Below are positions 25,107 to 34,717 of a DNA stretch of 64,000 nt, piece by piece. The stretch's first letter is position 1. Each line of letters begins with the position of its first letter. The notes beneath the pieces are model-generated. The model was not told the DNA's origin. It was given only the letters and a program-made list of their open reading frames with translations, and made no database searches. The stretch comes from JBFFMO01 sp041390025 (GTDB lineage: Bacteria > Myxococcota_A > Bradymonadia > Bradymonadales > Bradymonadaceae): positions 1 to 64,000 of the forward strand of contig JAWKQR010000018.1 in assembly GCA_041390025.1 (NCBI GenBank), written 5' to 3'. The position numbers were made by a program, and so were the translations under genes.

Positions 25107-25349
25107 GGTTCGGCGACCCAATTAGGGAAAACACGTCGTAGGTTCGGCTTCGCCGAATTCGGCAATCGGAGATTTCCGACCCACCATTTTGAACACGTCG
25201 TAGGTTCGGCTTCGCCGAATTCGGCAATCGGACTAAACACAGTTCGGCTTCGCCGAATTCGGCAATCGGAGATTGCCGACCCACATTTTTTTGGAAACAC
25301 GTCGTAGGTTCGGCTTAGCTGAATTCGGCAATCGGAGATTTCCGACCCA
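25107..25349. repeat. double-hairpin repeat cluster D (about 5 units)
   Basis: Units at 25107-25120 (remnant), 25141-25183, 25203-25232 (partial), 25243-25283 and 25308-25349. H1 is TTCGGC-TTC-GCCGAA; H2 is TCGGCAATC-GGA-GATTGCCGA or the variant with GATTTCCGA. Spacers (ATTAGGGAAAACACGTCGTA) match those of cluster C 6 kb away. Confidence 0.9.
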
Positions 25350-25362
25350 ATTCCACTGTCGT

Positions 25363-26418
25363 TTAGTACAGATTGATGAGGCCGGGGCCCGAAAGCGGCA
25401 AAAAGCCGACGACTTCGCCGGGTTCGACACGCAATTTTTCGGCCGCGACCGACCGGAACTGCACGCCATCGGCCACCCGTCGATACTCGCCCATCGCGGC
25501 GCGGAACCGCACGAGTTTGGTGTCGTATTCGTAGCCCACCATCGCCAGACCGTCTGCGGGTTCGTCGTCGGGGAGAATGCCAACAAAGGTCTCTTGGGTG
25601 GTGCGTTGGATCGGTTCGCAATTTTGCGTGCGGGCACGAAATGTTGGGCCGCCGTCAAAGGGATCGATGCTGTGATCGTAGGTAAATCCGATGGATTTCA
25701 GCATTTTTTCGACGGGCTGGGTTGGCGGTCCAACCTTCCCAATTTTTTCTTCGACGTCTTTGGGCAACATCGAGGTGTAGAGCGGTTCAAACGGAAACAA
25801 GCTGCGAATAAATTCGATGTTTTCGCGGCTCATTTTGTCGGCCGTCATGTAATCCAATCCGGTGAAATGACGGCCCAGATGTTCCCACAATTCGCTCGTC
25901 CCATCGGAGCTCAACTCGGGCAACAATTCGGCGACCAATTCGTCTTCGAAACGGTCTTTGTGCATGCCGATGTAGAGGAAGCGCACGTACGACAATAATT
26001 TGCCGAGTTTTAGGCGATGTCCGCGGTAATCGGGGTGCAAGATGAGGCCACCGATCTCGGTCGGTCCGCGGTAATCAAAGTGCAATTGCAGGGTTTGATG
26101 GACGAAGTGACGGCTGATGGTCGTCGAGTATTTTTGGACTTCGTTGACCTTAAAATACACGGCGGGGCGCTCGAACGTGCCGTGTTTGGCGATGATCATG
26201 CAGGTGCCGATGACCTGGTCGGCCTCGAGATCGCGCAACACAAAGATGTATTCACACTCCGAGGGATCCTCAAAACGGCCGCCGAAACTCGCCCGGCTGT
26301 AGTCGATGCGCTTTTTGAGCACGTCACGGTTGGCGGGCAGATTCAGGGTGTTGAGGCGCTTTGCGAGCTCGTAGAGGTCGTCGAGGTCACTTGGGCGAAC
26401 TTCGCGCAGGAGAAACAT
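25363..26418 (-). CDS. astA: arginine N-succinyltransferase (AstA) family protein
   Basis: 351 residues. It starts MFLLREVRPSDLDDLYELA and contains GGLILHPDYRGHRLKLGKLLSYVRFLYI, FEDELVAELLPELSSDG, FTGLDYMTADKMSRENIEF and SMLPKDVEEKIGKVG, the conserved core of AstA/AruG-type GNAT enzymes that transfer succinyl from succinyl-CoA to arginine (first step of arginine succinyl degradation). No other ast gene (astB, astC, astD, astE) is adjacent, so it may act alone or on another amine. The last ten codons run against repeat cluster D. Confidence 0.85.
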   Translation of the reverse strand: MFLLREVRPSDLDDLYELAKRLNTLNLPANRDVLKKRIDYSRASFGGRFEDPSECEYIFVLRDLEADQVIGTCMIIAKHGTFERPAVYFKVNEVQKYSTTISRHFVHQTLQLHFDYRGPTEIGGLILHPDYRGHRLKLGKLLSYVRFLYIGMHKDRFEDELVAELLPELSSDGTSELWEHLGRHFTGLDYMTADKMSRENIEFIRSLFPFEPLYTSMLPKDVEEKIGKVGPPTQPVEKMLKSIGFTYDHSIDPFDGGPTFRARTQNCEPIQRTTQETFVGILPDDEPADGLAMVGYEYDTKLVRFRAAMGEYRRVADGVQFRSVAAEKLRVEPGEVVGFLPLSGPGLINLY

Positions 26419-26507
26419 TGCAGCGTCCGGGAATCGAAAGGCGTTACATCTCGTTTAGTATTGAGTACTCTTGTGATGTCGATGCGACAACTGTGACGGA
26501 GGAAAGC

Positions 26508-27002
26508 ATGGCGCTCAGGCACATCTTATTGAACGAAGCTCTGAAAAAGTCGGAGTCCGCGGTCCGCACGGCCAAGGATATGTCGACCATCCAAACGGTC
26601 AAGGCAGCCTCAAGCGGCGGTGTGATTAAGGAGCTTGCCACCATGTGTGGTCGCGCGGGCGTATCAGGTGCGATCGTCGAGGGCTCGATGGGCGCGTTCA
26701 ACGCGGCCAAGGCGCTCAAGGACGGCCGAATCGACAAGCAGGGTGCGGCCAAACACGTGGCGTCGGAGGCCAGCTGTGGCTTCATCACGTCGTCGGCCGG
26801 GCTTGCGGGTGCGCTTGCGGTGATCATGGTTACCGGCAGCAACGGACCGTTGACGCTGGCAGCAGGGATGGGTGCCTCGATGGGGTCGCGTTGGATGTAC
26901 AAGAAGGTCGTGGGCGAAACGTTGCCGGACGACAAGAACAAGCCCGACGCCAAGGACGAGCAGAATCCGACGGAGTGGGAAGAGATCGGTCCAAACGACT
27001 GA
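26508..27002 (+). CDS. hypothetical protein with glycine-zipper-like segment
   Basis: 164 residues; GGAGGAAAG before ATG 26508. The first ~80 residues are charged and helical; ~85-130 is a small-residue hydrophobic stretch (SSAGLAGALAVIMVTGSNG then LTLAAGMGASMGSRW) that looks like a glycine-zipper membrane segment; the C-terminus is acidic (PDDKNKPDAKDEQN). No signal peptide and no family recognised. It converges with the SAF gene, stops abutting. Confidence 0.55.
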   Translation: MALRHILLNEALKKSESAVRTAKDMSTIQTVKAASSGGVIKELATMCGRAGVSGAIVEGSMGAFNAAKALKDGRIDKQGAAKHVASEASCGFITSSAGLAGALAVIMVTGSNGPLTLAAGMGASMGSRWMYKKVVGETLPDDKNKPDAKDEQNPTEWEEIGPND

Positions 27003-27326
27003 TTACTTCAGGTCTTCTTCACGAATCGCGTTGCCGACCGGCAGATCCACCGCGACTTTTCGACCCAAATGCGCATGGACAGCTCCGGCACGGAGCGTGC
27101 CGGGCGGCACGAAGCGTGCCGCAACTTCCCGGGACTCGACGCACGCTTCGGTGAGCTCGTCGCCGGCTTTGAGGTCGCATTTGCTGACGGCCACGTCGGC
27201 TTTTTCGTCCGATGCAGGTTTGACGTCCGACTTCTTCCACACCGACAGCAGGATGATCGACAGCACGACGCCAATGGACGCGCCGGTCAGGAATGGCTTG
27301 AGTCGTCGTTTGAGGTCAGGGTTCAT
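27003..27326 (-). CDS. SAF-domain protein with one membrane anchor
   Basis: 107 residues from ATG 27326, which overlaps the upstream stop by four bases. One transmembrane helix (FLTGASIGVVLSIILLSVW) leads to an SAF domain (KCDLKAGDELTEACVESREV then GRKVAVDLPVGNAIREEDL), as in CpaB/FlgA pilus and flagellar assembly proteins and in antifreeze-like sugar-acid synthases. It is much shorter than CpaB. Coupled with the MYXO-CTERM protein, so probably an envelope function. Confidence 0.75.
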   Translation of the reverse strand: MNPDLKRRLKPFLTGASIGVVLSIILLSVWKKSDVKPASDEKADVAVSKCDLKAGDELTEACVESREVAARFVPPGTLRAGAVHAHLGRKVAVDLPVGNAIREEDLK

Positions 27327-28549
27327 GTTCGTTTCCGTCGCATCCACAGGATGCCCAACAGCGAGAGGAGTGCGGGGGAAGTGCCAACGGCAGAACAGCC
27401 ATCGGGGTCATTGGCCGAGGGTGGGGTCACGACTCCGACGTCGTCCGGTGTCATGTCGGCGTCCGGCATGCCGGCGTCAGGCATCGGCTCTTCGGTGGGC
27501 ACCAGACCCAACGAGCGCTGCAGCTCACGCCACACGACGGGGCAGACCTCGGCGACCGACGACCCGGCGGGGCAAGCGCGCGGGCCTTCGAGCTGTTTGA
27601 AGTCGAATTCGGGCGCCAGATCAGGCCCGGTGACACGGATCACATCGGCCATGTCAAAGCGGGCCTGCGAGCAGACCAGGTAGCTATCGCCGTCGGGCGT
27701 GACACAGACCGCGGTCGTGATCGGGGCGAGGTCGTTCCAGACGACTTCGTCGCCGGTGAGTGTGCCTTCGGAGAGGCCGCGTTGTTGGAAGAGGCCGGCG
27801 AGCACGACCTTTGTGGGCGACAAGATCCGAGCCGCTGTGGGCCACGACGTGATCATCTTTGGACGCAGTTTGGGTTGGTCGATCGTACCCCAAAACGCGG
27901 TCTGCGTGTCGGTGCGGCCAAGCCACAGGATGTCGTCATCGAGCGCGTCGAGCAGGTACGGGTAGGTGACCTCGGCGATCGGGGCGTCGTTGGAGACCTG
28001 CGAGGTCACATCGTAGGTCACCAAATGCGCGGCGCCCATGTTGTCGCGGTCGTAGGCGGTCGCGACGAGCCGACCGGCTGGTGCGAAGCGCACTCCGGTC
28101 CACTGATAACTGTCGTTTTCGAGGACCCGCGTCCACGACTGCCCTTGGTCTTGCGAGAGCCAGATGCCGCCGGATTCCATCGAATTGAGCGCGTACGCCA
28201 CCGATTTGGTCGTCAGCTCGGTCGCCACGTCGGTGGGTGCCACGGTCAGCTCGGCGACTTTTGTGAACTCGCAGCCGTCGTCGGTCGTCCAGATGCCGTT
28301 TTCGCTCAGGGTGACCCATTGGTCTTTGCCAAGCGCGGCGACGTGAAAAATCTCGCCGCCCAGGAAGGCTTCTTCGCAGACAAAGCCGTCGAAGTGGGAC
28401 GCGACCACACCAAAGTTGGTTTTGACGAGCACCGCATCGTCGATCAACGTGATCGCTTCGGCGAGTGCTTCCCCGGAGTGGGCGGAGGCCGTGGACGCTG
28501 CGAAAGCGCTCAGGAATGTAAGCGCGATGAGCGGTGTTGGTCGTAACAT
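27323..28549 (-). CDS. secreted MYXO-CTERM-like protein with propeller body
   Basis: 408 residues from ATG 28549. A signal peptide (MLRPTPLIALTFLSAFAAS, cut near ASAH) is followed by a body with BNR/YCF48-like strands (GIWTTDDGCEF, GGIWLSQDQGQSWTRVL) suggesting a propeller. The C-terminus is DGCSAVGTSPALLSLLG then ILWMRRKRT: Cys, hydrophobic helix and Arg/Lys cluster, the MYXO-CTERM sorting signal that anchors and processes surface proteins in Myxococcota. A Pro/Asp-rich stretch precedes it. Overlaps the SAF gene. Confidence 0.75.
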   Translation of the reverse strand: MLRPTPLIALTFLSAFAASTASAHSGEALAEAITLIDDAVLVKTNFGVVASHFDGFVCEEAFLGGEIFHVAALGKDQWVTLSENGIWTTDDGCEFTKVAELTVAPTDVATELTTKSVAYALNSMESGGIWLSQDQGQSWTRVLENDSYQWTGVRFAPAGRLVATAYDRDNMGAAHLVTYDVTSQVSNDAPIAEVTYPYLLDALDDDILWLGRTDTQTAFWGTIDQPKLRPKMITSWPTAARILSPTKVVLAGLFQQRGLSEGTLTGDEVVWNDLAPITTAVCVTPDGDSYLVCSQARFDMADVIRVTGPDLAPEFDFKQLEGPRACPAGSSVAEVCPVVWRELQRSLGLVPTEEPMPDAGMPDADMTPDDVGVVTPPSANDPDGCSAVGTSPALLSLLGILWMRRKRT

Positions 28550-28673
28550 GCCTTTCCTAAACAGCGTGGGCCAAGCGTCGGGCCATTTTGTCGGAGACGC
28601 GATCACAAGGTGGTCGCATCGGCCGACGGCATCCATTACAATGACGGACATTCCATAACATTCCCATACGACC

Positions 28674-30477
28674 ATGAAAAACCACATCCTTCCTACCGCC
28701 GTTTTGGCGTGTTTGCTTGGCTTCTCGGCGCCTGGATTGGCGCAGGAATCCGAAATGTCGATGTCCTCGGCGCGCGAGCTGTACGCCAGCGGTGACTGGG
28801 AGACGGCCAAGGAAGCTTACGCGCTGGCTTACAAGACGGCGCCTGCGGGCAGCATTGAGCGTGCGGAAGCGACGTTGGAGCTTGCGAGCTTGTTGTGGGA
28901 GCAAGGTGACTACGTCGAGGCCGAAAAACAGGCCCGCGACGCGCTCGCGCAGGCCAAAAAACTAAAGCTCGAGCGTGCGATCGGCCGGTTGATGTTGACG
29001 CTTGGGCACATCGAGGCGAGCCGCGGAAAGTTGTCGCAGGCGCAGACGACGTTGAGCATTTGCGCGAAGTCGGCGTCGGATGCCAAAGACGACAACGTCG
29101 CAGCGCTTTGTCGGGTCAGCCTTCGTTTCGTCAAGCAGCTGCGCGGGCAGCCGGTGTCGGACACCGAGTTCGAAAAAGACCTGGCGCAGCTGCGTAACTC
29201 GGGTGACGACATGTTGGTCGGCACGGCGTTGGCCAAGAGCTCCGAGGGATTTGCGCGTGCCGGTGATTTTGCGCACGCGCTTGGGCTGTTGAATCAGGCG
29301 CAAGATCGGTTTGTGGCGGGCGGCAGCTTGCCTGCGCAAGCCAGAAACCGACTCCGTCGGGCACAGCTGTACCAGGAAATGGGACGTTGGGCCGATGCGG
29401 CCAAGGATTTGGACGGGTTGGTCTTGGATTTTAAGAATATGCGCAACAAGCCATCGCTTGTGACGGCGTATTCGTTGCTCGGTCGGCAGGCCGAGCAAGC
29501 GGGAGACGCGAAGGCGGCGGAGAGCAATTTTACGGCGGCGACGAAGTTGGCGTCGACGATGAGCAATCCGACGTTGACCGCGAATTCGGAGCTGGCCGCG
29601 TGTGAATTTTATGCCCGCAACGGGAATGACCGTGCCGTGGCGCTTTGCAAAAGTGCCGGGGCGCGGTTCGAGAAATCCGGCGTGCCGGATTTAGCCGCAC
29701 GAGCGGTTGTCGCAGGCGCCCGCGCGTCCCACGTGCGGGGCGATCTGCGTGCAGCCCGAGAAGGCTACATCGCCGCGATAGCTGCCTTGGAGCCACGTCA
29801 GTACACGGACGACGATCGCAAGGAGTTGGCGACGCAGTACGTCAATCTGTGCACGATCGAGTTCCAGCTGGAGTCCGAGGGGGCGTACGGTCGGTGTCGG
29901 GACGCGGTCAAGCGGCTTGATGTGCTTCAGAACAAGTCCACGGAAGTGGTGGGGATGTTGGGCGTGGCGAATTTGACCGCAGGCGCGGCGGCCTACAAGG
30001 CCGACAAAGCCAAGGAAGCAGACAAACATCTGACGGCCGCGATCGGCCACCTTGAAAAGGTGGGCGATACTGCGCGGGCGGCAGACGCGTATTGCGCCTC
30101 GGGCGTTTGCAGTACCGATTGAAACAGGATCAGGCCGCCAAGTCGTTTGAGCGCGCGATCGAACTCTCCAAAGATCGCCCTGAGCTGTCGCAGACCACGA
30201 CCCAGTCCGCATTCAGTATGCGCAGTACCTGATGGACCGCGAAAAATGGGACCTCGCCGGTCTGCAGCTTCAACCTGCGCTCGCCGCGGCACAGCTGGCA
30301 AAAGAGGACGGCACCGCGGCGTGGATCTACAGTGCTCAAGCTCGCGTTTTCCTCAAACAAGGCAAACAAGCCGATGCAGTCGCGGCGCTAAAATCCGGCA
30401 TCCAGGCCGCAAAGAGCGCCAAAGACAAGGACTTGCAGAAGTCGTTGGAGGCCAATCTGGCCAAGTTCGAACGTTGA
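28674..30477 (+). CDS. secreted TPR-repeat protein (frameshifted C-terminus)
   Basis: Starts at ATG 28674 with signal peptide MKNHILPTAVLACLLGFSAP (cut near LAQ). About 480 residues of tetratricopeptide-like helices follow (YASGDWETAKEAYALAYK, GDYVEAEKQARDALAQAKKL, DFAHALGLLNQAQDRF). The written frame ends at 30122, but TPR sequence continues in other frames: LQYRLKQDQAAKSFERAIEL near 30100-30165, and REKWDLAGLQLQPALAAAQL to KFER at 30477. Two single-base shifts (near 30100 and 30205) are needed to join them into about 600 residues. Probably a periplasmic scaffold; no partner is evident. Confidence 0.7.
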
Positions 30478-30876
30478 CACCGCTTTGTTGACAGATTGCC
30501 TACATGCACCTACACTGCGCTCAGAAGATTTTCGGAACAATTTGGAACATGCGAAAGCCTCTGGCGTGCTGGAGGTTGAGGGAGAATTCGCCAAAGCTTC
30601 TTATCTCTTCCCCAGTAGTGGAGAGCTGTCTCCGGGGAAGCTTGTCAAAATTCAAGCTGAGGTTTACCTCCGCCTTCTCGTCAACATTAGAAATTCCCAC
30701 TTGATGCCAGACATTGTGCGACCTGGTGTCTCACCAACAGAATTTCCTACCCAAGACGATTTCTTCCTCAACTTCGAGCACGTCAGGCCCATGTTCCGTG
30801 GCCAAAATCGTTCGCCTTGCATTCCGATCCCCAACGGGTAAAACAAGGTCACTCCAAACCCATTGCCGAGACTCTC
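30478..30876 (+). other. intergenic region with uncertain small gene
   Basis: An open frame to 30841 (about 115 codons, no ATG near its 5' end) reads DFRNNLEHAKASGVLEVEGE and FPTQDDFFLNFEHVRPMF. Its composition is A/T-richer than the neighbours and it has no ribosome site. It could be a remnant. A good promoter-like sequence lies at its 5' end. Confidence 0.3.
30488..30516 (+). promoter_or_regulatory. candidate sigma70-type promoter
   Basis: TTGACA (30488-30493, exact consensus), 17-base spacer, TACACT (30511-30516, four of six). It would drive a transcript towards tpiA, whose ATG is 360 bases away, leaving a long leader or a small unrecognised gene. Confidence 0.4.
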
Positions 30877-31635
30877 ATGCGTACACCCGTCGTGGCCGGA
30901 AACTGGAAGATGAACAAAGACCAAAGCGGCTCGCTGGAGCTTGCACGTGGCGTTGCGGCGGGCGTTCGCGACATGCGCGGGGTCGACATTGTGGTGGCGC
31001 CGGTGTCTTTGTATCTGGCGGGCGTCGCTTCGGCGCTCAAAGGCACAAACGTCGCGGTATCCGCGCAGAACATGCACTGGGCCGAACACGGCGCCTACAC
31101 CGGGGAAAACTCCCCCACGATGTTGCAAGACGTGGGCTGCGGGTACGCCATCATCGGTCACAGCGAGCGACGCGAGTACTTTTTTGAGACCGACGAGATG
31201 GTCAACCAGAAGGTGCGTTCGGCACTCTCGCACGACCTGACGCCGATCTTGTGCATTGGCGAAACGCTCGAGGAGCGCGAGGCCGGCAAGACCATTTCGA
31301 AAGTTGATTTCCAAGTGCGCGCCGCACTCAGCGGTGTTTCACACGACGACGCCCCCAAGGTCGTCATTGCCTACGAACCGATCTGGGCCATTGGCACAGG
31401 TCGCACAGCCACCCCCGAGCAAGCCCAAGAGGTCCACGCTCAGATTCGAAAATTGCTAGGCGAGCTGTACGGTCCGGGAATTGCGCAGCAGATCCGAGTG
31501 CTGTATGGCGGAAGCGTCAAAGCCGACAACATCGCCGAACTGATCTCACAGACCGACATCGACGGCGCCCTCGTTGGGGGCGCTAGCTTGAGCGTCGAAA
31601 GTTTCGTGGCCATTGCGCGGGCCTGTGCGCGCTAA
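30877..31635 (+). CDS. tpiA: triosephosphate isomerase
   Basis: 252 residues. Interconverts dihydroxyacetone phosphate and glyceraldehyde 3-phosphate in glycolysis. Active-site motifs are all present: GNWKMN with the catalytic Lys (about residue 12), GHSERRE with the electrophilic His (about 95), YEPIWAIGTGRTAT with the catalytic Glu and mobile loop 6, and the phosphate-binding LYGGSVKADN and GALVGGASL. Length matches the family. It stands alone without gapA or pgk beside it; DUF4241 follows after 8 bases and may be co-transcribed. Confidence 0.97.
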   Translation: MRTPVVAGNWKMNKDQSGSLELARGVAAGVRDMRGVDIVVAPVSLYLAGVASALKGTNVAVSAQNMHWAEHGAYTGENSPTMLQDVGCGYAIIGHSERREYFFETDEMVNQKVRSALSHDLTPILCIGETLEEREAGKTISKVDFQVRAALSGVSHDDAPKVVIAYEPIWAIGTGRTATPEQAQEVHAQIRKLLGELYGPGIAQQIRVLYGGSVKADNIAELISQTDIDGALVGGASLSVESFVAIARACAR

Positions 31636-31643
31636 CCAACATC

Positions 31644-32300
31644 ATGACCTCAGATCCTTTTCGCGCCGATGGCGCGCCGCTCTTGCAGGGGCTTGGATTC
31701 GAAATCGCCATTGAGCGACGTCGCATCGCAGAGCTGAACATTCAAAGCGGCCATTTGATCGCGTGCGACCCGTTCGACTCGCCCGAGACCGAGCCGTTCG
31801 ACTTCGTTTTGCCCGCTGGAAGTTACGCAGTCTCGGTTGTTTTGGCCGAAATGCGCGACACCCTGAACGCCGCCTACCTTCTGGTGGAATTGTCTCAAAA
31901 CCCAGCGACACGCTGGGAGCTTGCAAACATCGTTGGGGACGAGCAGCAAACGTGGAACGACCCCGCACACGCGGGCTTTCACGTTGAAAGCGGCATCGCG
32001 GCGTTCCTCGACGACGACAGCGCCGAGGAAGTCATGGACCGTATGTCGACCGATGCCGGCGAAGACGACTTCAACAAGTTGGTGCGTCGCGAGATCGGAA
32101 AAACGCGACGCGGCAACAACTTACGTTCAGGATGGGCCAACGTTGATCTGGGCGAGGGCCGCAATCTTGTGGTGGTTGAGGTGGCCGATGGAACCTACAA
32201 GACGCACTTGGGCCGGGATGCCGACGGCGAGCCGGCGCTGCTCGTGGTTGACTTGGGTGTGCTGGACATTCAATTCACACCGTACGGTCTGCGTTTCTGA
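31644..32300 (+). CDS. DUF4241 family protein
   Basis: 218 residues. The pattern SGHLIACDPF, FVLPAGSYAVSVVLAE, then later FHVESGIAAFLDDDSAEEVM and a GNNLRSGWANVDLG end corresponds to DUF4241. Such proteins are found singly or beside SUKH-family genes in bacteria; a role in toxin immunity has been proposed only from that kind of context. No signal peptide. Stop is about 50 bases before the SUKH gene. Confidence 0.7.
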   Translation: MTSDPFRADGAPLLQGLGFEIAIERRRIAELNIQSGHLIACDPFDSPETEPFDFVLPAGSYAVSVVLAEMRDTLNAAYLLVELSQNPATRWELANIVGDEQQTWNDPAHAGFHVESGIAAFLDDDSAEEVMDRMSTDAGEDDFNKLVRREIGKTRRGNNLRSGWANVDLGEGRNLVVVEVADGTYKTHLGRDADGEPALLVVDLGVLDIQFTPYGLRF

Positions 32301-32352
32301 ACAAAATTACCTGTGCTAGCCTCTTCTCCCCGTCACGCTTGAGATAGGACTC

Positions 32353-33282
32353 ATGAGCGAAATTTCTCACCTTGCCGCGCGCCTCAAGGCCGCACTCGAT
32401 GCCATCGATTGGCTTGGCCGACCCGTCTATCCCAAACTTCGTGGCCCCGCATCACGCGAGGACCTTGAGGCTTTCGAGAAGCAGCTTGGCCGTAAGATTC
32501 CACCGTCCTACCGCGAGTTTCTGCGCATTTACGACGGCATGGACGGGATGGAGCAGTACGACTGGGGCATCGCAGGCACCAAGCCCTCCAAGACCGGCGA
32601 GTCCTTCGAAGACGTCCGCTCGGGTCACCAGTTTGTCTTCAAGCAGCAGGACCCCAAACACCCTGCGCTCAAAGACCTGAAAACAGCGGTGCTTCTGGCG
32701 TCGGATTTCGATTTCCAGGTCGTGTATTTTGACGTCGAGACGTGGGAGGACGACGAGCCCAAAGTCCGCAGAATCTCGTCCGATCAGCCCTACGACGAGT
32801 ACCCAGTCTTTGAGGATTTTGAGGCGTTCCTCGAGTTCATGGTCACCGTGTACGAGGACCTCGTGGACATGCAGAACGAGTCGTTCAGCATGGAAGACGA
32901 CGACGCGGGACGGCAAGACAACCTGCTCAAAGAGCTCGCTGCGATCCTTAAGGCAGACGAAGGCCGCCGCGCCAAGGCGCCCGAGCCCGAGCCCGAAGCG
33001 CCCAAGATGACACCCGAGATGGAGCTCGCCTCGAAGCTTTGCAGGCGCGCGCTCGAGATGCTGATCGCCGAGGAGCTCATCGAGCTCGTCGACGGGCCAG
33101 GGATGGTGGAGCAGCTTGAGGACCTGATGCTGCGCAAGCTTCTGCGCTCGTCCAACCGGCGCGAGACCATCAGTCGATGGATCGATTCCCTGAGCCGCGC
33201 GCGTGAGGTCGAAGAGCTGTACGGCACCGACGAGCAACTCGCCGTGGTGATGGATAAGGCGTTTGAAGAAGTGAAGCCGTAA
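32353..33282 (+). CDS. SMI1/KNR4 (SUKH) domain protein with C-terminal helical extension
   Basis: 309 residues. Residues ~20-175 match the SUKH fold: GPASREDLEAFEKQLGRKIPPSYREFLRIYDG is the classic SMI1 entry motif, and LASDFDFQVVYFDVETW plus a YPVFEDFEAFLEF end follow. SUKH proteins are widespread immunity proteins of polymorphic toxin systems. The C-terminal ~110 residues are acidic and helical (PEMELASKLCRRALEMLIAE...), rare in plain immunity proteins. No toxin gene is in view. The MBL gene starts one base after the stop. Confidence 0.85.
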   Translation: MSEISHLAARLKAALDAIDWLGRPVYPKLRGPASREDLEAFEKQLGRKIPPSYREFLRIYDGMDGMEQYDWGIAGTKPSKTGESFEDVRSGHQFVFKQQDPKHPALKDLKTAVLLASDFDFQVVYFDVETWEDDEPKVRRISSDQPYDEYPVFEDFEAFLEFMVTVYEDLVDMQNESFSMEDDDAGRQDNLLKELAAILKADEGRRAKAPEPEPEAPKMTPEMELASKLCRRALEMLIAEELIELVDGPGMVEQLEDLMLRKLLRSSNRRETISRWIDSLSRAREVEELYGTDEQLAVVMDKAFEEVKP

Positions 33283-33283
33283 C

Positions 33284-34117
33284 ATGGCAAAGATCGAGCA
33301 GTTTTGGTTGTTCCATTGCGGCTACGCCAAGATCCCGAAGTTCCTGTTCGAGAAAGGCGGGGGTTCGCGACAGGGGAAGCTGCCCATGATGGCAGCGCTG
33401 CTTGTCCACGACGAGCTTGGTCCGGTCCTGATCGACGCGCCGTTTGGGCCCGAAGGTCCATCCAATACGGGCGAGTTGCTCGGAGCCATCCTGCGCCGCA
33501 CGGGCGTTGTGTTTAAGCCCGAGTGGGCCATCGTTCCACGCATCGAACAGCTCGGCTTCCGGGCATCCGAGATCAACCACGTCTTGATGACGCACCTTCA
33601 TTTCGACCACACCGGCGGCATGAAGAGCGTTGCCCACGCACGTTTCCACATCGATCGCGACGAATGGATGAGCGCTTCGGGGATGAAGCCGTTGGAGGCT
33701 GCGCGAGCGGGGTACGTGGTCGGCGACTTCCGCGCGTTGGCACCACGCATCGAAAAGATGGACCTCAGCCAAGCGACGATCGAATCGGGGTTTGATGTCT
33801 TTGGTGACGGCACGGTCGAGGCCGTGCCGCTGCGCGGACATTCGATAGGGCACACCGGTTTTCGTTGCCGAGTAGGCGATGCCGAAATCTTCTACGTCGG
33901 TGACGCGGTCTACGCGTACTCACAGATCGCGAAACCCCGCGGGTTTAGCCCGTTCGCCAAGTCTGCCGCATACGACCTCAACCAAGCCTCCGAAACGGCC
34001 GAGGGATTGCGCACGTGGTTTGGCCAACATCCGGACGCGGTCTTCGCAAACGCCCACGACTTTGATCTTGGCGAATCGTGCATGGGCGGACCGAGGGCCC
34101 TGCATCCAAGCGTGTGA
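33284..34117 (+). CDS. metallo-beta-lactamase-fold hydrolase
   Basis: 277 residues. HLHFDHTGG (about residue 106) is the HxHxDH zinc site; RGHSIGHTGF supplies the next His and YVGDAVYA the bridging Asp, followed by FANAHDFDLG. This is the AHL-lactonase-like branch of the fold, which hydrolyses lactones or esters; the actual substrate is unknown. Probably translated with the SUKH gene (one-base gap). Confidence 0.85.
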   Translation: MAKIEQFWLFHCGYAKIPKFLFEKGGGSRQGKLPMMAALLVHDELGPVLIDAPFGPEGPSNTGELLGAILRRTGVVFKPEWAIVPRIEQLGFRASEINHVLMTHLHFDHTGGMKSVAHARFHIDRDEWMSASGMKPLEAARAGYVVGDFRALAPRIEKMDLSQATIESGFDVFGDGTVEAVPLRGHSIGHTGFRCRVGDAEIFYVGDAVYAYSQIAKPRGFSPFAKSAAYDLNQASETAEGLRTWFGQHPDAVFANAHDFDLGESCMGGPRALHPSV

Positions 34118-34225
34118 GCGGGTGCATGTTTCCCCAATGACGGCGCCGTGGTACGACTTGTACGAATACTGTAGGATGGCGGCGCCGCGGCTGTTCGCGG
34201 GGCTGAGTGCGCAATGAGTGTGTGA

Positions 34226-34717
<492 letters not shown>

